This document shows, in pieces, positions 8,186-17,310 of a DNA stretch of 20,928 bases (positions within the stretch are counted from its first letter, which is position 1; each line of letters begins with the position of its first letter). The notes under the pieces are model-generated. The model was not told where the DNA came from. It saw only the letters and a program-made list of their open reading frames with translations, and ran no database searches. This DNA is from Mesotaenium endlicherianum (Eukaryota; Streptophyta; Zygnematophyceae; Zygnematales; Mesotaeniaceae). The stretch lies in the NCBI GenBank assembly GCA_009602735.1, contig WELA01003696.1:32998-53925 (forward strand), written 5' to 3'. A program made the position numbers and the translations under genes.

Positions 8186-10385
8186 TGAAATGAACGACTT
8201 ACCAATAGGCAATTAACAATTACCAAAGATCTTTATATCAGCAAGTAACCCTTTATGGTAATTTTGTTAACTAATTAAACAATGAAAGACAACACACTAG
8301 CAGTGGACAATACTCGCAAGTCAAATGCAAGTAAACTAGCATCATTAATGCAATCAGTACACTCGTACATAATCAAGGCTAGAAGGCAATGCGTATCAAT
8401 GGCTTCTCGCCTTGGATTCAGATATCTTTCAATAAGAAATACCAGAGAGTTGGCCTCGTTTCCAAATGCCGAACTCGAGAGCATGTCTAGCATATGTACA
8501 TGGAATGAGTTTACTTTTCAACGGCAAGTGCGATGGCACCTACCCAAGAGTTAACCGCGTTGGTAGGACCTCAGTTAAGCAAATCCACCACCATCTCCCA
8601 TCATCCCAAATTGCCATCCAACCCAAGGATGTCATCTGGCCATTCATCTAGCAAATCACACTTAGATGCATATCTAGGCTGTTCGCTGCTACCGAGTACG
8701 GAAGTCAGCTGGCTATCAAGGAATGTGTCAGCAAACTAACCTAAGTTGACTTTAGCCTGTTGCTCTCGGCTAAGTCATTAATCTAATAAGTATACAAAGT
8801 CTAGCAGACTGAATATTGACTAAAGTTCAGAAGGCTGAACTTAATTAGCTCTTATATATAAATGAATATTATATCTATCAATATATCGATTCATTACAAT
8901 CCCTCCAACTTAAATTGTTGTCGCCTCGACAACATTAAATTGTAGAATTATCTGGTCACGAAACTAACAAAACTCATTCTCCGCCGCCTGCCTCTTGCTT
9001 CAACACTGTTGCCTAGCTGTAGGAATCACTAGTGACAGTTAATTGTCACCTCCATCCTCAGTCCACTTCCGTTCTGGGATGCAAACAAAGAGACCTCCAG
9101 CAAGACTTGAGTGAAAAATGGTTTTGATATTTAAAGGGTTGTTCTTGGGGCTCCAAGATCAGGAGACTGAGATCTGAACCTAGATCTAGACAGCCCTCTA
9201 GGTCTGTCAGCTGGCCTTCTAAAGAACCCTGTTTGTTCTAAAGTTGGGCCTCAAGGAGAACGAAGGATTGTAGCCTGTTCTTCAACCACCTAGATGTTGT
9301 TGATGCTCACATAAACAGGCATTCCAGTAGGATACTGAAATACATTGGCAAGAGGCACATGTCCCTGACTGAAGGGGGTGGCCAGCATACCTCTGGCTCC
9401 TCCGCGTGTCCCTCTTCTGGTACCCATGTCCTCAGGGGATTTCGGCCTTTCTCTGCTGCCAAGAAAAATCAGATTAGCTTCTTCCCCTGCTTGGGCAGGT
9501 GGGCTGGGAGAACAAGTGCGGGGTCCTGTTGCCTCCATAGTAGGGATCACATTCTATACACCTGATCTTGGCACCCTAGGAGTCCCTGCTTTTGCCTGCC
9601 CCTGGGTCTCCTGAGTACCAGCTCCTGATGCTTCTCCCCTGCTCTGTTCTTCTTCCTCATCCTCCTCATCTTCCTCCTCTGAGAGGGTAGGGATCTCGTC
9701 CACTAAGTCATCCTGCTCCCGAGTAGACATGGAGAAATATTCTGACCGCCCTTTCTTAGGACGAGCTGGAGGTTGCTTGGCCTTCAGCTTGCTGATATCT
9801 ATCCGGCCTGCATTCTTCGCCCATTTGACAAAGGCATGCTTCTCCTTAGAGAAATAGTCTCTCCCCCTCCTCCTGTGCTCCTTGGTCTCAGCATTCTTAT
9901 TACTTAGGCATCCATTCAGCCTGGGGTTCCAAGGGGCAATGTGAGGTGGTAGGATGAGATAGCCGTCCAGCCCATAGTGGAAGTCATCTGGGTGGGGCCC
10001 AGTCACAATCCTGCTTCCTGTTAGTGACAGTCATCCACCTCCAATCTGTGGGCTGCTGGTAGTGCTGTGGCCCATGCTCAGCCTTTTTCAGCTTACAAGG
10101 GAACCAGTGGGACGAGAACATCTGCTGCCCCGTTTCCCTGGCCAAGTACTCCTTGCTCCTCCTCTTAACTTCATTGTAGGCTGGCAATAGTGTCAGGTAG
10201 AATACTGCATCCTTAAAGCTATCGGGCTGCATGCTGACCATCCTGATGAGTCTCTGATTCCCCACTATGCCAGGCACTGGTACCGGCTTATCTTCCGAGT
10301 CATCTGCAAGAAACCGTGCCTGCTCTCTTGTATATCCCACCATTTTGGCATAATCTTTGTAGAGGACCACACCAATGTGTGTCTC
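8186..10385 (-). repeat. Tandem duplication, unit 2
   Basis: This is the second head-to-tail copy. About 73 bases (8113-8185) that match neither copy separate it from unit 1. The gene inside unit 2 reaches further 5' (to about 10565) than the part duplicated in unit 1. Confidence 0.85.
8429..8769 (-). pseudogene. Second conserved reading frame downstream of copy 2
   Basis: This is the counterpart of 6218-6497, behind a matching acceptor-like site (ATGACTTAG). It reads REQQAKVNLG, stop, FADTFLDSQLTSVLGSS, then LDEWPDDILG. One extra T shifts the frame relative to copy 1, after which WMAIWDDGRWWWICLTEVLP aligns again. A TAG lies where copy 1 reads PREA. It then stays open to TGA at 8429-8431. 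That the two copies align as protein across lesions supports past coding. Confidence 0.45.
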
Positions 10386-10565
10386 AATGTGCCTGTGCAG
10401 GGCTTCAGCTCCTTGTCTCTGTAACATTGTTTTTTGTTCCACCTTGTTGATCTCCTGAGTTGCCAGTAATGCTTCCTTCAATGTAAGGTTATGAAAGTGT
10501 AGTTTGTATTTTTCTAGCATTTTATATGCATAGTTAGTGATTTTAGAAGAACTTGGGCCTTTATT
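9131..10565 (-). pseudogene. Unknown-family gene, copy 2: longer N-terminus, frameshift and three stops
   Basis: The frame is open from 10565 (first Met at 10520) and reads KMLEKYKLHFHNLTLKEALL, a helical, coiled-coil-like start missing from copy 1. One extra base near 10000-10015, judged against copy 1 (28 bases where copy 1 has 27), shifts the frame just before FHYGLDGYLILPPHIAPW. Later stops are TAG at 9554-9556 (Trp in copy 1), TAG at 9290-9292 and TGA at 9251-9253. The reading then continues to TAA at 9131-9133, at the same place as the stop of copy 1. The acidic tract and RGTRGGARG box are conserved. Total length is about 460-480 codons. The lesions differ from those in copy 1, so each copy decayed separately after duplication. 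Confidence 0.7.
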
Positions 10566-10717
10566 TCAAGTCATTTGGACAAGTATTGAGGAAGTTATGA
10601 GTTTTGGGAGTTTTTAGTGAGTTTTTAGTGTCACAGATTCAATTTAGTGACAAAGACAGGTCCAGGTGACAAAAATTTCGATTGGAGTCCAGAAAGTAGG
10701 ACATTGAATTATGAGGG

Positions 10718-10817
10718 TTCCAGAAACTACGTACGATTACGTAGAGTGCCAAATTGATTGTGGAATTTCTAGAAACTTCGTGAGAGTTAGTGGATTGTGT
10801 AGTAGAATATTCTAGAG
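10718..10817. promoter_or_regulatory. Cluster of heat-shock-element-like motifs next to the 5' LTR
   Basis: A perfect three-unit element TTCTAGAAACTTC lies at 10767-10779. A near-perfect GAATATTCTAGAG lies at 10805-10817 and a two-unit TTCCAGAA at 10718-10725. The form nGAAnnTTCnnGAAn is the known binding site of heat shock factor. The cluster lies about 150 bases upstream of the LTR core, where U3 would be expected. It also lies upstream of unknown gene copy 2 on the other strand. Function is inferred from motif only. Confidence 0.45.
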
Positions 10818-10965
10818 TGTAACTGTGTGCGTGTGAGTGTGCTAGCTTGTCCAACTAGGCAAGGTCACCTACATGGAAGGAGCCATAGTATAGGGTTCTG
10901 GAGGTACTTTGCTAGAGAGGACACTTAGAGTTGAAGCATGAAGAGGGAGTCTAGTCTAGTCTAAT

Positions 10966-11184
10966 GGAGTCTAACCTTCTTATCTTGTACACGACTTCCC
11001 TCAATAAAGTGACATCTTTTCCACTCCTCTCTCATGTAGCCCTCTAACTCTTGCAAGAGTGGCATACCACCAGGCCACTCCACCTTGTGTATGCAACTAG
11101 GAAAGGTTCTCGTGCACGCTTCCACTCGCGGGTGAGGGTGCGTGAGTGTGTATGGGCGCACTTCCCGCACCCTTCCCCCTTTCA
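10966..11184 (+). repeat. 5' LTR, conserved R-U5 part
   Basis: This 219-base block matches 14065-14283 with no indel and about 14 substitutions by hand count (about 94 percent identity). It has AATAAA at 11003-11008 and ends in CCCTTTCA, matching the CA terminus of LTRs. Homology stops abruptly just upstream, near TCTAGT. Confidence 0.85.
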
Positions 11185-11186
11185 CA

Positions 11187-11198
11187 TGGTATCGGAGC
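11187..11198 (+). promoter_or_regulatory. Primer-binding site for minus-strand DNA synthesis
   Basis: TGGTATCGGAGC lies two bases past the 5' LTR. It has the form expected for a plant Copia element primed by initiator tRNA-Met, with one difference from the common version. Confidence 0.75.
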
Positions 11199-13144
11199 TA
11201 CCTAGTTGCTTCATTTGGAGGAGGGAGCTTTGGTTGGTGATGCTTGTAGGAGTGTAGAGAGGGTAGAGAGGAGAAGCAAGGATTATTTATAAATTGCTAA
11301 GGGCAGCCATGAAGACGTTGATGCAAGCAAGCATCTCAGTCTCTTGAAGGAGGGAGGAGATGGGAAGAGGGAGGGGCTCCAAGAAGTGTTAACTTGGATG
11401 TAACCAGATTTTGTACGTCTTCTTTGTAGTATATGGAGGTTGCCCAAGGATGGTAGTGATATAAGTAACATAAAGCATCCTTTGCTTGAGTATGGAGACA
11501 TAAGAGCATGAAGAAAATCTGGAGTTCACACGGCCGGATTTTCCCTTGAAGATGCAAGCTCTTTGGTGTTAAGCTCTTTCTTTGAGGGGGGCTTAGCATA
11601 GAGGTGATAGTGGCTAGAAAGGAGTGTGTGCCCATCTTTATTTCAGATCTTCAATGAAGGTGGAGCAGATTATAAGGGTAGGCAACCGGGGACTTAGCAA
11701 GCATGCGTACTTGCAAGTCTAGGAGCTTTGGCGGGCATAGCACTCGCAAGCTCAAGAGGAGCTCAAGAGGAGCTCATGAGAAGCTCAAGAGAGGGTGCAC
11801 CGGGGTATTGCACCGTTGGCCAAGTATGTGGCCAGATTTGGGTTGCCTTGCATCACTCCTATATAGCCACTGGATATGGTGGCCAGCCATGATGGAGCTT
11901 GGTCATTCTAATGAAGCCTCAAGTGAAGAAAAGCGCCGTGGAGAAGGCTTGGAGCAAGAAGAAGTAACGCAGATTTTTCTTCAAGCAAGATAAGTGGAGA
12001 TGGAGCCTTTCAAGTTCAGATTTTTCTCTTCTTATGGAGGAGACTATTCTGGAGTACTTCAGGTTGAGAGCTATGAAGAAGACAAGCCTATGGTGTGGAA
12101 GAAGAAGCAAGGTATGAAGTTGGTGCAAGAGGGCTAGTGCAAGAGATGTCTCCCACTAGAAGTGCGTGTGCCGATAGTTGTGTGTTGGCATAGCTAAGGG
12201 GCAGATTTTGGTGCATCTATGGAAGCTCTTCATGTGAAACTAGAGCACCAAGGCAAGCTGGGTTTAGTAGTAAGAAATTTCCTTGTGGGTGACCAAGGCT
12301 AGAGTGCACTCAAGAAGCTAAGCATGTGGAAGGAGTTGCACAAAGAGAGTAGCCTATCCTCTAGTGCTTTAGTGCACGGGTCAAGTAAAGACCAAGGAGG
12401 AGTATGGTCAAGTGAAGATAGTGAAATAGGTGGAGGTAGATAAGACCACAAGTAGCTATCTTCAGCCCGCTAGCAAAGAAGCGACGCGGGAAGGTGAAGG
12501 TGAAGGAGAAGCGCTTGTTTTGGTGGCCTTGGCCCGGTCATCGCATGGAGCAAGCGTGCCTCCTAACAACTTTGGCGAGCGCACATCGCCGGTGGAGCAA
12601 GTAGAGGTGTATGATCCCCTTGCTCATATATAGAGCAGACCCCAACTGCTCAAGTGAAGGAGCTCCTAGAAAGTGAGCTCAAGAGAAGCCCGCTTGCAAG
12701 ACAAAGTGTGTGTGAGCACAAGATGAGGTGCAAGCATTAAGACTATGTGCGTTTGCCCAAGTTATGGAGCTCATGGAGGCGTTCCAGATGTGTTTCTTGG
12801 AGCCTTGTGTGAGGCTGACCTTCAAGAAGAGCCAGGAGTATGTGGGAGTGAGCATCTAGCCAAGAAAAAGACTATGATGGAGTTTGGTGCACCACGAGCG
12901 AGACTACGCGCTCATGCCTTGTGAATATTATTATCATCGCTTGATTGAGACTACAACTTTATGAATATGGACCTATGAGGAGGAGACCAAATGTTATGGG
13001 GCTGATATGTCCTGCCTAAGATGGAGATATATGACAAGGACTTGGACATGAAGCTAGGAGAATCAGCGCCTATACAAGCAAGCAAGAGGGAGGCGAAAAA
13101 TTTGGACTTGGACACTCGAGTGGTAAGCGCCTTACCTTCATGAT

Positions 13145-13157
13145 GAGGGAAGGGGAG
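13145..13157 (+). promoter_or_regulatory. Polypurine tract
   Basis: GAGGGAAGGGGAG is directly followed by TGTTATAG, the usual form of a Copia PPT next to the TG start of a 3' LTR. If correct, the 3' LTR is 13158-14283 (1,126 bases). Confidence 0.6.
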
Positions 13158-13389
13158 TGTTATAGTTGTTTATAGTGCTTGTAGGCAAGGTCAAGCCAGT
13201 CCCATGAGTTCATTTGTAAATAAGAGATGTGAAGTGGAAAGAAGTTTGAGAGCAAGTGCTTGGAAGATACTCAAATTTGTCCATGTTTGAGGGTTTTACG
13301 GATAGGCGAGCGCGAGGTTTAAAGTTGGCAGATTTTGGCTACTTTTTGCCTACTTAGGAGAGAGTGGATAATATTTTCACTAGAAGTCC

Positions 13390-14050
13390 TACATGATGTG
13401 AGAGGCCTAGTATGAGGCCTTCCTTGAGTCATAGTCAAGTTTCAGAATCAGGGGTTTAAGCATGTGCCATTTGTAGGCGCGGGAGCTTGATACATGTTGC
13501 GCGCGCGCGCGTCCCACGAGCGTGAGGCAAAGTGACTATCTCATTTCAAGAGTTAGACTTTGATTCAGATTCTGAAATTTTGTGGAAAGGCAGTCCTATG
13601 GGTTGAGATTCAGAAAAAGTAATTTTTTAATAAAAATATTAATTTAAGTTCTGCCAGTGCCACATGGCGGTCTGCTGGACTGCCGTGGGAGCCACATGTG
13701 TGAGGCAAGGTGCAATCTGATTTCATGATCTTAGACTTAGAATCAGGAGAAACAAAGCATACCAGTGACTTTAGAGGGGTGATATTATGTAGATTGCACA
13801 ATTTTTAGGCTAAAAATGTTAGAAAAAGTCGGGGGGGTGCCACTTGGCGTCTTGAGAGGTCACCACGAGTCGCGCACACGAGTGAGAGAGTGCAATACCT
13901 CTATAAGAAGTTTGGCTTAGAGCTAGAGGAAGCCAAGGGTACGAGAAGGTTCAGGAACATAGTGGTTTAAGGTTCATGATGTAATCTGGTCAAAATTATA
14001 CAAGCATCACGAGTAAGCCACATGGCGCGACGAGAAGTTGCCACTTGTCC
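13390..14050 (+). repeat. Degenerate repeats of about 175 bases in the U3 of the 3' LTR
   Basis: About four imperfect units share a GCCACATGGCG-like word (near 13469, 13661, 13842 and 14017), a GTGAGGCAA-like word and an (A)GATTCAG/AGAATCAGG word. The region also holds a CG dinucleotide run at 13499-13511. Such arrays are common in LTR promoters. Unit edges are approximate. Confidence 0.45.
13945..13957. promoter_or_regulatory. Perfect three-unit heat-shock element in the 3' LTR U3
   Basis: GAAGGTTCAGGAA matches all nine fixed positions of the heat shock factor site. It lies about 40 bases upstream of a TATA-like ATTATACAAG (about 13996) and about 107 bases upstream of the conserved LTR core, a promoter-like arrangement. 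Confidence 0.45.
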
Positions 14051-14064
14051 AAGAGGACTCTAGT

Positions 14065-14283
14065 GGAGTCTAACCTTCTTATCTTGTACACGACTTTTCT
14101 TAATAAAGTGAGTTCCTTTTCACTCCTCTCTCATGTAGCCCTCTAACTCTTGCAAGGGTGGCATACCACCAGGCCATTCCACCTTGTGTATGCAACTAGG
14201 AAAGGTCCTCGTGCACGTTTCCACTCGCGGGTGAGGGTGCGTGAGTGTGTATGGGCGCACTCCCCGCATTCTTCCCCCTTTCA
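14065..14283 (+). repeat. 3' LTR, conserved R-U5 part
   Basis: Partner of 10966-11184. AATAAA lies at 14102-14107. The block ends at CCCTTTCA and directly abuts the gag-like remnant on the other strand. Confidence 0.85.
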
Positions 14284-14621
14284 TTCAGGTTATCAAAGGT
14301 TTGGCCACCCACCACAGTATATATGTGAGTGGCCAGGCTCTTCTGCTTCTCAGCTTCAACCTTCTTTCTTCTGTCCTCCTCTGCTGCCGCCGCTTCTTCT
14401 TGTTGTTTCTTCTGTCTCTCCTCCTCAGCTTTCCTGAGATTTTCCGCCTCCTGCTCCTTCTTCCTCTGTGCTTCTTATGCCGCCTCTTGTTGTCTGCGGG
14501 CCCTTTCTTGTTCTCTCCTGGTGAGGGACGTCGCCGCCAGCTCTTCTTGGTATTGCTCCATTGTCCTCTTGGCTTATTTTGCCTTGCGCTTTCTGTCTTT
14601 CTTTTGTGTGGTGGGAGCCAT
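14284..14621 (-). pseudogene. Gag-like coiled-coil remnant, two stops
   Basis: From ATG at 14621 the frame reads MAPTTQKKDRKRKAK, stop, AKRTMEQYQEELAATSLTRR, then a long Glu/Lys/Gln/Ala helix with a second stop after RRQQEAA, ending near HIYTVVGGQTFDNLN at the LTR border. Basic N-terminus plus charged coiled coil resembles gag regions of plant LTR elements; no nucleocapsid knuckle is left. The 3' LTR of the Copia-like element touches its broken end, suggesting that element inserted here. The rest of the frame was not found on the far side of the insertion. Confidence 0.5.
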
Positions 14622-14639
14622 CCTGCACATGTAACCAAG

Positions 14640-15392
14640 GCACAAGTTAGTAGGATCTCGATCTTTGTCACAGGAGTTGCAGGAAGAGAAGTAAGTTTGT
14701 ATTATGATGGTAGGCTTGTTCTTGTTTACCTTACAGGGTGGTCACTAGGAGTTAATGGGGCTGTATTGCGATAAAGAATAAACGGATGAATGTGTGTGCA
14801 GGGTGAGTTAAGTGATTTGTGAATGTGCTGGTCCCTTTTCTTATTTCGCCAACTTTGCTTAATGTGGGCCTGGCTGTCAAATTTGTCACTATGCTGACAC
14901 TTTACTGTCAATAACTGTCCCTTTCTTGCACTGTAGTGAAACATATAGATAAAGTACATAGTAAAATAGAATACTTTATCTATTCAAGACAAGGATCTTT
15001 AAACACAAGTGGTAGCTTCTTGAAAGAGAGATGACTTCTTGGAAGTTCATATATTTCTCGAATTTGGCACGTACAAGAGTGATTCTCGAATGTCTTTCTA
15101 TGTTCTAGCTCTTGTTCATATACTTGCTACACAAGTAATTTCTAGGAAGGTGCATGTTGATGTGTTGGCACCCAACACATCCCAAAATTTGCCACCCCTT
15201 TCTAGAATAATGTACAAATGTCCTTTTGACCTAAAAATGGCACATTTGACTTTTGCCACATGGAGTTCTTCTAGGTCCTTCCTCTAACTTTGAAAATGCC
15301 TTAGAAGGTTCAAAGGACATGAACCAAGTCACTAGAGTATCTATTCACAGTTGACTCCACACAATACTACTCCAAATATATTCAAAAGCACT
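14640..15392. other. No gene seen between the gag-like and pol remnants
   Basis: AT-rich non-coding sequence. It includes TTTCTAGAA at about 15201-15209 and CTTCTTGGAAGTTC near 15032-15045 (heat-shock-element-like, one mismatch). No LTR partner was identified. Confidence 0.4.
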
Positions 15393-17310
15393 GACGACAA
15401 TAAACTACCGTACATACTCAGTCGCATCGTGCAAGAACATCTAGGTCACATTCAGGAGATATTGCAGCGTCTTTGACAGGCTGGATTGCGCTGTCACCCC
15501 GAGAAGTGTGAACTCGCAACCTTGTTAGTAGCCTATCTAGGTCACTTTACAGTTGCGGGGGAACTCATCCCACACCCATCCCTACAGATATCTCTCGGTT
15601 GCGCGCTTTCATGGGTATAACCGGTTACTACCGCAGATTCTGTCCGAAGTTCAGCTCGGTAGCAGCTCCTCTTAACGCCCTACTGAAGAAGGAAGTCACC
15701 TGGGCCTGGACCCCCAACTGTCAGGCGGCCTTTGAGCGTCTTAAACACTCTCTTGCATCTGCCCCTATCTTACGTCGCCCAGATCATTTGCAGCCATTCA
15801 TCCTTCATACCAATTGGGATCATTTGGAGTTAGGTGCTGTGCTGACTCAGGCTAATCCCGAGGGGCACAAGAATGTTATCGCCTATGCTAGTCGCAGCAA
15901 CAATGCAGCTGAGCGCAATTATAGCTCCTATGAGCGGTAGTGCCTAGGTGCTGTGTGGGGGGTAGTACATTTCCGTCCATACCTCTATGGCACCCTTTTT
16001 ACGACTGTCACCGATCATCAGCCACTTTGCTGGCTAATGACCAACCAGCGCCTCACAGGTAAGCACGCTCGCTGAGCATTAATATTGCAAGAATAAAAGT
16101 TCACGGTCGAGCATAAGGCTGGGCTGAGTCATCAGGATGCTGACAAGTTGAGTCGCAATCCTGATCCGTTCAACCTAGACGTACTGGTGCACGTGATTCT
16201 TCCCACCAGCAGGAGCACTTGCTCCCAGCCTGGCACGCCTCTTACTTTCTGGGCTTGACTGTTCTCTCTCCCTCGCTGCTCACCTCTGACACTCCATCCA
16301 TCCCAGCCCAACCATATTTAACATGACAAGCCCAGCCTCCTTTATCTCCCGACCCAATCTTTGCCTCCTGATATCTCTTCATATGAGCATGATCGCATAC
16401 TGCATCGCTGTGCACGTTACCGACGGCATGATGAGGTCCTGTTCCGTGTGCTTCGTAACTCAGAGAAAGTGGTTATCTCCTGCATACATCTCGAGTTCGG
16501 TCACTTCGGTGCCCGCCGTACAGCCGCTCCCCTCTAGTCTAAATACTGGTGGCGAGGTATGGTCACAAAACTAGCCGGTATGGTCCGTTCTTGTACTATC
16601 TGTGACCGCATACGCACCAGTTTCAATGCTTCTCCCTCTACGCTTCAACCTCTTGCCATCCGCCGCTTATTCTATCGTTGGTCTCTCGATTTAGCTGGCC
16701 CTCTGCCCCTCTCCAAGCGCAGTTACCGCTACGTCTTGGTTATGGTAGAAAATTTTCCAAGTGGATTGAACTGGTGAACCTAGTTGATAAGTGCAGCGCT
16801 TATATTGCCTTAGCCCTCACTGAACGTGTCCTATGCCATTTTGGCGCTTGCGCGTAGGTTCTGACAGACCAGGATCGTGAATTTCAGGGGGAGGTCGCTT
16901 TGCTTCTTAAACGTGCATTCATCGATCACCGTACCACGTCGTGTGATCATCCGCAAGCTGACGGGTTGGCTGAACGGGTGGTTTAGACAGGCAAGCGTGG
17001 ACTGCGGAAATTCTGCTTGGCACACGACGTGGACGACTGGGACCTCCACATCCCGTGGCTCTCCATGGGCTACAACTTCAGCAATCAGGCCTCGCTTCAT
17101 TCCTATTCCCCTTACTTCCTTCTCTATGGGCGTGAGCCACTGCTGCCATCTGCTATTCGACGTTGTGTCACTGAGCCTTTAGCTTTAGACGATGCCAGCG
17201 TCATTACTACTCAATTACGTGAGCGTGCTCTCTTGTGTAAACAGCATTTACCCATAGCCATGAACAACCTTCTCATAGCAGACTCTGCCGAAGTAAGAAA
17301 GCACAGTTAG
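15393..17310 (+). pseudogene. Ty3/gypsy pol remnant: RT end, RNase H, integrase
   Basis: The reading starts near a DD pair at 15393-15398 that may be the RT catalytic YxDD. RT then ends with EHLGHIQEILQRL, stop (15474-15476), QAGLRCHPEKCE. After a frameshift near 15590 come LRAFMGITGYYRRFCPKFSS and an RNase H domain (FILHTNWDHLELGAVLTQ, YSSYER, TDHQPLCWL, DADKLSR) with stops at 15938-15940 and two more before KFTVEHKAG. The first RNase H Asp appears changed to Asn (HTNW for HTDW). Integrase follows: HLEFGH and CTIC of the zinc site, DLAGPLP, DQDREFQGE and ADGLAERV of the DDE core. It has a one-base deletion near 16752, a TAG at 16856 and a TAG near 16984. Sequence decays past 17310. Clearly inactive. 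Confidence 0.88.

Larger units (their letters stand above)
10950..14283 (+). mobile_element. Copia-type LTR retrotransposon, probably non-autonomous
   Basis: Near-identical direct repeats end at 11184 and 14283. Two bases after the first comes TGGTATCGGAGC, which differs at one base from TGGTATCAGAGC, the initiator-methionine-tRNA primer site typical of Ty1/copia elements. A polypurine tract lies at 13145-13157, followed by TGTTATAG. The interior (11199-13144) has no recognisable gag, protease, integrase or RT, only short unrelated frames, and is rich in AAG and GGAG words. It therefore resembles a large non-autonomous derivative, or an element decayed beyond recognition. The left boundary is uncertain: the U3 of the first LTR does not match that of the second. 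No 5-base target duplication was found. Confidence 0.75.

Noticed and set aside
11703..11993. 96-codon plus-strand frame inside the Copia-like element
   Set aside because: Low-complexity (repeated AAGCTCAAGAGGAGCTC words) and no resemblance to gag.
14241..14774. 177-codon plus-strand hydrophobic frame, apparent multi-pass membrane protein
   Set aside because: It is the antisense of the Lys/Glu/Gln-rich coiled-coil frame; antisense of such codons always reads as Leu/Ser/Phe/Cys.
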